NCBI GenBank assembly: GCA_964440285.1
Contig: CAYTRV010000148.1
Span: forward strand, 1 to 5,818
Direction of reading: 5' to 3'
Origin: CALMEC01 sp964440285
Lineage (GTDB): Bacteria > Actinomycetota > Thermoleophilia > Miltoncostaeales > Miltoncostaeaceae
Length of the DNA stretch: 5,818 nucleotides
The first letter of the stretch is position 1. Each line of letters opens with the position of its first letter. Below the pieces are notes generated by a model. That model saw only the letters and a list, made by a program, of their open reading frames with translations. It ran no database searches and had not been told where the DNA came from. This document shows positions 1-5,715 of this stretch, piece after piece. The translations under genes and the position numbers were made by a program.

Positions 1-1889
1 GCCACCTGGAGCAGGTCAACGCGGTGGTCGAGGGCGCCACCCGCGCCCGTCAGACGATCCGCAAGGGCCGCGACGCCCACGTCGACCCGAGCCTCGCGGT
101 GCCCGTGCTGGTCCATGGCGACGCGGCGTTCCCGGGCCAGGGCGTGGTCGCCGAGACGCTCAACCTGAACGGCCTCGCCGGATACACAACCGGCGGCACC
201 ATCCACATCATCGCCAACAACCAGATCGGCTTCACCACCGACCCGCAGGACTCGCGCTCCACGCGCTATGCCAGCGACCTCGCGAAGGGCTTCGACATCC
301 CGATCATCCACGTCAACGGCGACGACGTCGAAGCGTGCATCTCCGCGGTGCGCCTGGCCGTCGCGTTCCGCAACAAGTTCAAGCGCGACATCCTGGTCGA
401 CGTCATCGGGTACCGCCGCCACGGACACAACGAGGCGGACGAGCCGGCGTACACCCAGCCGGTCATGACCCAGACCATCAAGAACCACCCCCGCCCGTAC
501 GAGGTGTACGCCAGGCAACTCATCGGCGAGGGCCTCATCACCGCAGCGCAGGTCGCGCAGATGGAGGAGCGCGCCAACGCCCGCATGAGCGAGGCGCGCG
601 CCACGGTCGCCGCCCTGGTGGAGCAGAACAACGACGTCGGCGACCTGCCCCCGTCCCCGGAGCGGAATCGCAGCGCGGTCAGCACAGCCGTTACCAGCGA
701 TCTCCTGCGCCGCCTCAACGAGGAGCTGCTCACGGTGCCCGAGGGCTTCACGGTGCACCCGAAGCTCCTCCCACAGCTGGAACGACGGCGCGAGGCGATG
801 GGTGAGGACGGCGGGATCCTCTGGGCGCACGCAGAGGCGCTCGCGATCGCATCGCTCCTCGTCGACGGGGTGCCCGTGCGGCTCACCGGCCAGGACACCG
901 AGCGGGGCACGTTCAGCCAGCGCCACCTGCAGCTGCACGACGCGGCCGAGGAGGGGTGGATGCCGTTCACGGGTCGCACCCACACGCCGATGCGCGGCCT
1001 CCAGGACGCCAAGGCGAGCTTCGAGGTGTTCAACAGCCCGCTGTCAGAGGCAGCGACCATCGGCTTCGAGTACGGCTACAGCACCCTCGCGCCGGAGACG
1101 CTGGTGATGTGGGAGGCCCAGTACGGCGACTTCGCGAACGGCGGCCAGATCATGGTCGACCAGTTCATCGCGTCGGGACGCGCCAAGTGGGGCGAGCGGT
1201 CCCGCTTGGTGATGCTCCTGCCGCACGGGTACGAGGGGAACGGCCCGGAGCACTCGTCCGCTCGTATCGAGCGGTTCCTGCAGGCGTGCGCCGAGGACAA
1301 CATGCGGGTCGCGAACCCGTCGACGGCGGACAGCTACTTCCATCTGCTCCGCCGTCAGGGGCTGCTGGGCGAGCTGCGACCGCTGATCGTGTTCACCCCA
1401 AAGAGCCTGCTGCGCTCGAAGGACGCGTCGTGCCGCCTGGACGACCTCGTGAACGGCGAGTTCCAGAAGATCATCGAGGATCCCCGGGCGGCGGACCGGC
1501 GCGAAAGCGTGACCCGACTCCTCCTGTGCTCCGGGAAGATCTACTACGACCTCGACGCGGCGGAGGCCCGTGCGACCGCGACGGACGTCGCGATCGCCCG
1601 CCTCGAGCTCCTCTATCCCCTTCCGGAGGACAGGCTCAAGGAGCTGTTCGCCTCGTACCCGAACCTCAGCGAGGTGACGTGGGTGCAGGAGGAGCCGCGC
1701 AACATGGGCGCATGGACGTTCGTGCCGCGCCGCTTGGAGCGGATCCTTCCGCAGCGAGTGACGCTCTACTATGTCGGTCGATCCGCCCGATCGAGCCCGG
1801 CGGAGGGCTACCCGCAGACCCACCGCGTGGAGCAGCAACGAATCGTGAACGAGGCGTTCTCGGCGGGCGCCGACCGCGTCATTCCCTAG
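1..1889 (+). CDS. sucA: 2-oxoglutarate dehydrogenase E1 component, 5'-truncated by window edge
   Basis: Thiamine-diphosphate-dependent decarboxylating subunit of the 2-oxoglutarate dehydrogenase complex (TCA cycle, cytoplasm); it decarboxylates 2-oxoglutarate and passes the succinyl group to lipoyl-E2. The reading frame is open from base 3, starting HLEQVNAVVEG, the family's conserved SHLE.V.PVV.G segment, so the true start lies upstream and about 300 N-terminal residues of a roughly 930-residue protein are missing. Visible motifs: HGDAAFPGQGVV with the metal-binding Asp at 120-122; Asn-Asn of the TPP motif at 216-221 (ANNQIGFTT); RRHGHNEADEPA near 414-449; GTFSQRH with the active-site-region His at 924-926; WEAQYGDFANG and LLPHGYEGNGPEHSSAR of the transketolase-like C-terminal domain; and VQEEPRNMGAW near the end. 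Several motifs follow the E. coli SucA wording more closely than mycobacterial Kgd (RRRGHNEGDDPS). Whether an E2-like domain is fused at the N terminus cannot be seen. The stop is TAG at 1887-1889, and a lipoylation gene follows closely. Confidence 0.96.
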   Translation, partial: HLEQVNAVVEGATRARQTIRKGRDAHVDPSLAVPVLVHGDAAFPGQGVVAETLNLNGLAGYTTGGTIHIIANNQIGFTTDPQDSRSTRYASDLAKGFDIPIIHVNGDDVEACISAVRLAVAFRNKFKRDILVDVIGYRRHGHNEADEPAYTQPVMTQTIKNHPRPYEVYARQLIGEGLITAAQVAQMEERANARMSEARATVAALVEQNNDVGDLPPSPERNRSAVSTAVTSDLLRRLNEELLTVPEGFTVHPKLLPQLERRREAMGEDGGILWAHAEALAIASLLVDGVPVRLTGQDTERGTFSQRHLQLHDAAEEGWMPFTGRTHTPMRGLQDAKASFEVFNSPLSEAATIGFEYGYSTLAPETLVMWEAQYGDFANGGQIMVDQFIASGRAKWGERSRLVMLLPHGYEGNGPEHSSARIERFLQACAEDNMRVANPSTADSYFHLLRRQGLLGELRPLIVFTPKSLLRSKDASCRLDDLVNGEFQKIIEDPRAADRRESVTRLLLCSGKIYYDLDAAEARATATDVAIARLELLYPLPEDRLKELFASYPNLSEVTWVQEEPRNMGAWTFVPRRLERILPQRVTLYYVGRSARSSPAEGYPQTHRVEQQRIVNEAFSAGADRVIP

Positions 1890-1900
1890 GGCACGGCGCC

Positions 1901-2602
1901 GTGATCGCCGCCGAGGCGCTGCGCGAGGGGCTCGCGCGCGTCGAGCTCATCGACCCGCGCGACCCCGTGACGGCGATCTGGTGGAGGGTCGCGGCCGACG
2001 CGGTCGTACTGGGGCGCGGCTCGCGCGTCTCGGCGGACGACGCAGCGTGCCGAGCGGCGGGCGTGGCAGTCGTCCGACGCGGGTCCGGCGGAGGCCCGGT
2101 GTTGTGGGGACCGGACCTGCTCGCGCTCGATGTGCTGGTGCCTGCCGGACACCCGCTGCATACGGCTGATGTCGCCGCGTCATACCGCTGGCTGGGCGAG
2201 GCCTTCGCCGCCGCGCTCGGGGAACTGGGCGTGCCCGCGACCGCCGTCCCGCCCGACACGGCGCGGCGGCTGAACGACCGGGCGGCGGCCGAGCGGGCAT
2301 GCTTCGCCGGATGTTCGCCGTGGGAGGTGCTCGCCGGCGAGCGCAAGGTGGTGGGCCTCTCGCAGGTGCGGCGCCGCTCCGGCGCGCTCCTTCAGGCCGG
2401 GATCCTTCTGCGCCACCGACCGGACCGGCTTCCACGGCTGCTCGCCCTCGACCCGGTCGCCCGGGCGGCCACGGTGGCGAGCCTGGCCGCACGCGCCATC
2501 GCCCTCGACACGCTGACCGGCACGACCACCGCCGAGGTGATCGCCACGGTGGAGGGCGCCCTCGCCGATGCGGCCCCAGATCTGCGGGTGGAGCGCCACT
2601 GA
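1901..2602 (+). CDS. Lipoate-protein ligase / octanoyltransferase family protein (BPL/LPL fold)
   Basis: A 233-residue protein of the biotin/lipoate ligase fold, expected to attach or transfer lipoyl or octanoyl groups to lipoyl domains of 2-oxoacid dehydrogenase E2 or GcvH. Visible motifs: VVLGRGS (35-41), VVRRGSGGGPVLWGPDLLAL (57-76), the family's RR.SGGG.V motif for the acyl-adenylate site, CFAG (134-137), and ERKVVGLSQVRRR (147-159) with Lys149 at the conserved K(V/I)xG position, followed by GALLQAGILL. The order and wording (DPV..IW near the N terminus, PAGHPL, WLGEAF) resemble the short actinobacterial family that lacks the C-terminal LplA domain. The GTG at 1901 is chosen because AGGG at 1888-1891 lies 9 bases upstream and the family N terminus fits. 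The frame is also open far upstream inside sucA, but that part has no family similarity. It is probably co-transcribed with sucA. Ligase versus transferase is unresolved because Cys134 sits where LipM has its catalytic Cys. Confidence 0.88.
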   Translation: MIAAEALREGLARVELIDPRDPVTAIWWRVAADAVVLGRGSRVSADDAACRAAGVAVVRRGSGGGPVLWGPDLLALDVLVPAGHPLHTADVAASYRWLGEAFAAALGELGVPATAVPPDTARRLNDRAAAERACFAGCSPWEVLAGERKVVGLSQVRRRSGALLQAGILLRHRPDRLPRLLALDPVARAATVASLAARAIALDTLTGTTTAEVIATVEGALADAAPDLRVERH

Positions 2603-2606
2603 TCGC

Positions 2607-2619
2607 CCGGCGACGCCGG
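2607..2619. repeat. Short GC-rich inverted repeat just after the ligase stop
   Basis: CCGGCG and CGCCGG flank a single central A, starting 5 bases after the TGA at 2600-2602. As RNA it could fold as a CCGG/CCGG stem with a five-base loop. No T-run follows, so a terminator role is unlikely by itself and the repeat may be chance in GC-rich DNA. Confidence 0.3.
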
Positions 2620-2633
2620 ACCGAGTGGGCATC

Positions 2634-2643
2634 CGGTCGACCG
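2634..2643. promoter_or_regulatory. Perfect 10-bp palindrome upstream of uppP
   Basis: CGGTCGACCG is a perfect palindrome centred about 16 bases before the putative uppP -10 element, overlapping where a -35 box would lie. It could be an operator, but at this length and GC content chance is a real alternative. Confidence 0.25.
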
Positions 2644-2693
2644 ACGGCGGTGCCATGATCCCGGTGTGCACAAGGCCTCCACCGACGGCGGTG
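2640..2693 (+). repeat. 13-bp direct repeat flanking the uppP start (two copies)
   Basis: ACCGACGGCGGTG occurs at 2640-2652, just before the putative -10, and again at 2681-2693 inside the uppP 5' coding region (Thr-Asp-Gly-Gly), offset by 41 bases or about four helical turns. The core GACGGCGG also occurs elsewhere in the window, so chance in GC-rich DNA is possible. Confidence 0.4.
2651..2659 (+). promoter_or_regulatory. Candidate extended -10 element for leaderless uppP transcript
   Basis: TGC followed by CATGAT (2654-2659) resembles an extended -10 (TGn plus a hexamer matching TATAAT at four of six positions). The chosen GTG at 2666 begins 6 bases after it, the spacing expected if transcription starts at or beside the start codon. 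No Shine-Dalgarno sequence is visible before the GTG, in line with a leaderless mRNA. No good -35 box is present. Confidence 0.4.
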
Positions 2694-3664
2694 ACGCTGC
2701 CAAGCCGCCGCCGCCGCCGCCTGGCGGGCTGACGCGCATGCTACGTGGGCTGGCGCAGCCGCGCGTCGCCATCCCGCTGAGCCTCACCGCGCTCACCGTG
2801 ATCGTCGCCACGGCGGCGACTCGGGCCGGGGACACGCTGCTGTCGATCCCCGAGGCGATCCTGCTGGGCGTCGTCGAGGGGCTGACGGAGTACCTGCCCG
2901 TCTCGTCGACGGGCCACCTGACCGTGACCGAGCGGCTTCTGGGGCTGACCGACACGGACGCCGCCAAGGATGCGGCCGACGCCTACGCCATTGCAATCCA
3001 GGCGGGCGCCATCCTGGCGGTGCTCGGCATCTACCGGCGTCGCATCGCGACCGCGCTGCTGGCCGTGGCAGGCCGGGGGCCAGATCCGGTCGGCGGTCGA
3101 CGGCTCGCGGTGGCAATCGTCGCCGGGTTCCTGCCCGCCGCCGTCGCCGGCTTCCTGCTGGGCGACACGATCAAGGAGCACCTTTTCGGGCTGTGGCCGG
3201 TCATCGCGGCCTGGTTCGTCGGCGGCGTCGTGATCCTGGCGTGGCCTCCCGCCGGCGGGAGGAAGGGCCGTCCCCTGGAGGCCATCACGCTGCGCAACGG
3301 GCTCGTGATCGGGCTGGTGCAGGTCCTGGCGCTGTGGCCGGGCGTCAGCCGCAGCCTGGTGGTGATCCTGGCAGCCCTCGCCGTCGGGCTCAGCATCGCC
3401 GCGTCCGTGGAGTTCGCGTTCCTGCTCGGCCTCGTCACCCTGGGCGCGGCGACCCTCTACGAAACGCTCGACAAGGGTGGGACGATCGTCGACCAGTTCG
3501 GGGTCTCGGCCCCTATCGTGGGCTTCGTTGCCGCGTTCCTGTCGGCGGCGGCTGCCGTGGTCTGGATGGTCTCGTACGTGCAGCGGCGCGGACTCGCGAT
3601 CTTCGGGTGGTACCGCATCGCGATCGCCGCGCTGGTCGCGGTGCTCGCGCTCACGGTCTTGTAG
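2666..3664 (+). CDS. uppP: Undecaprenyl-diphosphatase (UppP/BacA family)
   Basis: Integral membrane phosphatase that converts undecaprenyl diphosphate to the monophosphate, recycling the lipid carrier for peptidoglycan and other wall polymers; over-expression of family members confers bacitracin resistance. The 332-residue product shows the family signature LGVVEGLTEYLPVSSTGHL (67-85) with Glu71, Glu75, Ser80-Ser81 and His84, and the second motif LWPGVSRS (223-230) with Arg229. Supporting segments are GFLPAAVAGFLLGDTIKEHLF (154-174 region) and FLLGLVTLGAATLYE. Multiple hydrophobic helices span about 107-122, 146-166, 176-193, 210-222, 232-266, 283-304 and 312-332. Canonical UppP starts just before the first motif; here about 60 extra residues include six prolines (14-19) and an extra hydrophobic segment (34-52). 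The GTG at 2666 is supported by a -10-like element; ATG at 2738 (Met25) is the alternative and keeps the extra segment. The usual PG.SRSxxT threonine is Val233. It is convergent with the minus-strand unit. Confidence 0.93.
   Translation: MHKASTDGGDAAKPPPPPPGGLTRMLRGLAQPRVAIPLSLTALTVIVATAATRAGDTLLSIPEAILLGVVEGLTEYLPVSSTGHLTVTERLLGLTDTDAAKDAADAYAIAIQAGAILAVLGIYRRRIATALLAVAGRGPDPVGGRRLAVAIVAGFLPAAVAGFLLGDTIKEHLFGLWPVIAAWFVGGVVILAWPPAGGRKGRPLEAITLRNGLVIGLVQVLALWPGVSRSLVVILAALAVGLSIAASVEFAFLLGLVTLGAATLYETLDKGGTIVDQFGVSAPIVGFVAAFLSAAAAVVWMVSYVQRRGLAIFGWYRIAIAALVAVLALTVL
2704..2721 (+). repeat. (GCC)6 trinucleotide run encoding most of a hexaproline stretch
   Basis: Six tandem GCC units, read as CCG codons plus a final CCT, give Pro14-Pro19 of UppP as called from 2666. 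Length changes by whole units would keep the frame. If translation starts at 2738, the run lies in the leader instead. Confidence 0.7.
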
Positions 3665-3679
3665 CGCCCCGGGCGGTCC

Positions 3680-5341
3680 CTATACCGGGTAGCCGACGGC
3701 GGGCGTCCTTCCGGTCACGGGAACGACGAGAACGGCCGGTCCGCCCTCGGCACGGTGCCAGAGGTCCCGCAGCGCGTCGCCAAGCTGGTCGCGATGGTCG
3801 ATCCGTGTGGCGCCCGCGCCGAATCCCCGGGCGATCGCCACGAGGTCGAGTGGCGGGTCGGCGAGCGCGAGTCCCGGCCACGGGGAGTCGGGCACGCCGG
3901 TCAGGCCCTCGAGCCCGGCACGGAGGATCTCGTAGCCGCCGTTGTCGGCCACCACGACCGCGACCCCGAGCCGCTCACGGGCGGCGGTCCACAGGGCGTG
4001 GACGCCGAACAGGAAGCTCCCGTCGCCATGGACGCACATCACCCTGCGGGCCGGGTCGGCGATCTTCGCCCCGACGGCGGCGGGCAGTCCCCAGCCGAGG
4101 GCGCTGCCGCGATGGGCCAGCCAGTTGGTCCGGTCGCGCCGGCCGAGCGCGGTACGCAGCCACCGGCCGGAGGTGAGGGCCTCGTCGACGACGAGGTCCT
4201 GCGGACCGACCGCACCGGCCACCGCCTGGCAGAAGCCAGCCGGGGTGATGCCGGTGCTCGCCGTGGCCGCGATCATTCGCTCTCGCGCCTCCGCTCGCTG
4301 CCGGGCCGACTCTTCGACCGCCGGTGCGAGTCGTCCCACGGCGGCCTCGTCGGCACCGCCGAGCCGGTCGAGGAGCGCGGCGAGCCCGGCCGCGATCGAC
4401 ATGGCGAGGCCGACCTCCGGCACGTGCACGCGACCGATCTCGTGGGCGTCCGAGTCGATGTGGATGAGGCGCGCGTGCGGATCGAGCGACTCCCCTGGGC
4501 TCGTCCCGAACACGCGGAATACGGGCATTCCCACCGCGAGGACGACGTCGTGCCCGCGAAGCAGAGGTCCGATCTCCGAGGCGAACCCTGGGAGCGGTCC
4601 CCGCCACAACGGGTGATCGGTGGCGATCGGAGCCCGCGCCGCAAACGGCTCGCCGAAGATCGGCGCACCGATCCGCTCGGCGAGCAGCGTCACGAGGTCC
4701 GCCGCATACTCGTGAGCGACGCCGTCACCGGCCAGGATGACCGGCGCGATTGCCCCGGCGAGCACCCCGGCGGCGCGATCGATCGCGTCGCCGTCAGGCA
4801 CCGGTTTCAGAACAGCCATGCCAGCCCACGAGTCCGGAGCCGATCCCGCCTGAACGTCCATCGGGATCGACAGCACCACCGGGCCGCGCGGATGACGCGT
4901 CGCGAGCTCCACCGCCCCCGCCAGCTCCCCCGGCAGGTCGTTCACGGTGGCCACCTCGGACGCGTGCTTGGCGACCGGCCTCGCCAGCTCCACCAGCTCG
5001 CCGCCGAGGAACGGCGCCTGATCCAGGAGGTCGGTTACCTGCTGGCCAACCGTCACGAGGAGCGGCACCCGCGCACGGGCGGCGTTGAGGATGCCCGACA
5101 TCGCGTTCGCGAGACCGGGTTGGACGTGCACGTTCGCAACGCCGAGCCGGTCGCCCTGCTGCGCGTACCCGTCGGCCATCCCGATTACCGACGACTCGTG
5201 AAGGCCCAGGACGTACCGCACCCGGCGCTGCCGGGGGAACGCGTCGATGAGCGGGAGCTCGGTGGAGCCGGGGTTGCCGAACATCACTTCCACGCCCGCA
5301 TCCGCAAGGGCCTCGAGCAGCCAGTCGGAGGCGTTCCTCAC
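3680..5341 (-). CDS. Thiamine-diphosphate-dependent decarboxylase, benzoylformate decarboxylase-like
   Basis: A 553-residue enzyme of the acetolactate synthase/benzoylformate decarboxylase (BFD) superfamily, probably cytoplasmic, acting on a 2-oxo acid that cannot be named from sequence. Domains: N-terminal PYR domain about 1-165, middle Rossmann-like domain about 187-322, C-terminal PP domain about 375-545. Three residues match the Pseudomonas putida BFD active site: Ser26 in FGNPGSTELP, Glu49 in GLHESSVIGMADGYAQ (the cofactor-activating Glu), and His72 in ANVHVQPGLANAMSG (equivalent to BFD His70). The TPP/metal motif is HGDGSF (Asp440) with DNGGYEIL 27 residues on (Asn467), the same spacing as in BFD. 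The fourth BFD residue, His281, aligns with Phe278 in GMPVFRVFG. The GTG start at 5341-5339 overlaps the clpS stop (GTGA) and gives a family-length N terminus; no clear Shine-Dalgarno is visible, suggesting translational coupling. Other 2-oxo-acid decarboxylase or lyase activities are possible. Confidence 0.9.
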   Translation of the reverse strand: MRNASDWLLEALADAGVEVMFGNPGSTELPLIDAFPRQRRVRYVLGLHESSVIGMADGYAQQGDRLGVANVHVQPGLANAMSGILNAARARVPLLVTVGQQVTDLLDQAPFLGGELVELARPVAKHASEVATVNDLPGELAGAVELATRHPRGPVVLSIPMDVQAGSAPDSWAGMAVLKPVPDGDAIDRAAGVLAGAIAPVILAGDGVAHEYAADLVTLLAERIGAPIFGEPFAARAPIATDHPLWRGPLPGFASEIGPLLRGHDVVLAVGMPVFRVFGTSPGESLDPHARLIHIDSDAHEIGRVHVPEVGLAMSIAAGLAALLDRLGGADEAAVGRLAPAVEESARQRAEARERMIAATASTGITPAGFCQAVAGAVGPQDLVVDEALTSGRWLRTALGRRDRTNWLAHRGSALGWGLPAAVGAKIADPARRVMCVHGDGSFLFGVHALWTAARERLGVAVVVADNGGYEILRAGLEGLTGVPDSPWPGLALADPPLDLVAIARGFGAGATRIDHRDQLGDALRDLWHRAEGGPAVLVVPVTGRTPAVGYPV

Positions 5342-5643
5342 GCCAGGGGCGCCATCGTGAGCCCGGCGTCGCGCAGCTGCTCCCAGTACAGCTCGGCGCG
5401 CTCACGCTCACCGCTCCACACGCGTGCCCGCCCCGCCTTGTGGATCTTGTTCGCCAGCGCCATCCCACGGTCGTAGTCCACGTCCGGGATGTAGCGCGCG
5501 AGGATCGTCGCGACGCCCTCAAACGTGTTGTGGTCGTCGTTCAGCACGATCACGCTGACCGGCTGGCCCGTCCCGGTGTCGTCGCCGGGGCCCTGCTCGC
5601 GCGGCTTCTGCGCCGGCGGCCTGACGGTCGGGGCGGTCGCCAT
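5338..5643 (-). CDS. clpS: ATP-dependent Clp protease adaptor ClpS
   Basis: A 101-residue cytoplasmic adaptor that delivers N-degron substrates to a ClpA/ClpC unfoldase for proteolysis by ClpP. A flexible Pro/Gly-rich tail (1-28) is followed by the ClpS core: VSVIVLNDDHNTFEGVATIL (29-48) with Asn35, Asp36 and Asp37 of the degron-amine site, then ANKIHKAGRARVW with His68, and a C-terminal AELYWEQLRDAGLTMAPLA. NDD.NTFE and the AGLTMAPL ending recall the cyanobacterial ClpS2-type variants more than E. coli ClpS. The ATG at 5643-5641 is preferred over upstream in-frame ATGs at 5760 and 5703: it begins right after a -10-like TAGACT (7 bases), and the upstream residues do not look like ClpS. Its TGA (5340-5338) overlaps the GTG of the downstream TPP enzyme, so the two form an operon. 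No clpA/clpC lies in the window. Confidence 0.92.
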   Translation of the reverse strand: MATAPTVRPPAQKPREQGPGDDTGTGQPVSVIVLNDDHNTFEGVATILARYIPDVDYDRGMALANKIHKAGRARVWSGERERAELYWEQLRDAGLTMAPLA

Positions 5644-5650
5644 GACGACA

Positions 5651-5656
5651 AGTCTA
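5651..5656 (-). promoter_or_regulatory. Candidate -10 element of the clpS operon (leaderless)
   Basis: On the minus strand TAGACT fits the TAnnnT -10 pattern and is followed by 7 bases and then the clpS ATG, so transcription would begin at or next to the start codon. No Shine-Dalgarno sequence lies before this ATG. The -35 region expected with a 17-base spacer (about 5674-5679) does not match TTGACA and sits inside a palindrome. Confidence 0.5.
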
Positions 5657-5669
5657 CCGCCAGTGGATG

Positions 5670-5692
5670 GGCGATTCGGCGAGCCAATCGCC
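5670..5692. promoter_or_regulatory. 23-bp interrupted palindrome, candidate operator upstream of clpS
   Basis: Perfect 7-bp arms GGCGATT (5670-5676) and AATCGCC (5686-5692) surround a 9-base centre that itself contains GGC-GA-GCC. The whole overlaps the expected -35 position of the clpS promoter. The size and placement suit a dimeric transcription factor. No T-tract follows on either strand, so a terminator is less likely. Confidence 0.45.
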
Positions 5693-5700
5693 ACGACCGG

Positions 5701-5715
5701 CATGAGATACTCATG
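5701..5715. promoter_or_regulatory. 15-bp inverted repeat upstream of clpS
   Basis: CATGAG and CTCATG flank a central ATA: perfect 6-bp arms in a stretch markedly richer in A and T than its surroundings. It lies 45 bases upstream of the putative clpS -10, between the clpS promoter and any divergent gene beyond the right edge, so it could serve as an operator for either direction. Confidence 0.4.

Noticed and set aside
1044..1838. 264-codon minus-strand open frame antisense to sucA
   Set aside because: No recognisable motif, and it lies across strongly conserved E1 coding sequence.
956..1900. Long plus-strand open frame inside sucA continuing into the lipoate ligase frame
   Set aside because: The upstream part translates to a composition-driven Arg/Gly/Pro-rich sequence with no family similarity. 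It is a high-GC shadow of sucA, so the ligase is taken to start at 1901.
3668..3689. Possible terminator between convergent uppP and TPP enzyme (CCCGG / CCGGG stem)
   Set aside because: Only a 5-bp stem with a 12-base loop, overlapping the enzyme's last codons and without a T-run on either strand.
3755..5476. 573-codon plus-strand open frame antisense to the TPP enzyme
   Set aside because: Rich in Arg, Gly, Pro and His with no motifs; it is the shadow of a well-supported minus-strand enzyme with complete active-site motifs.
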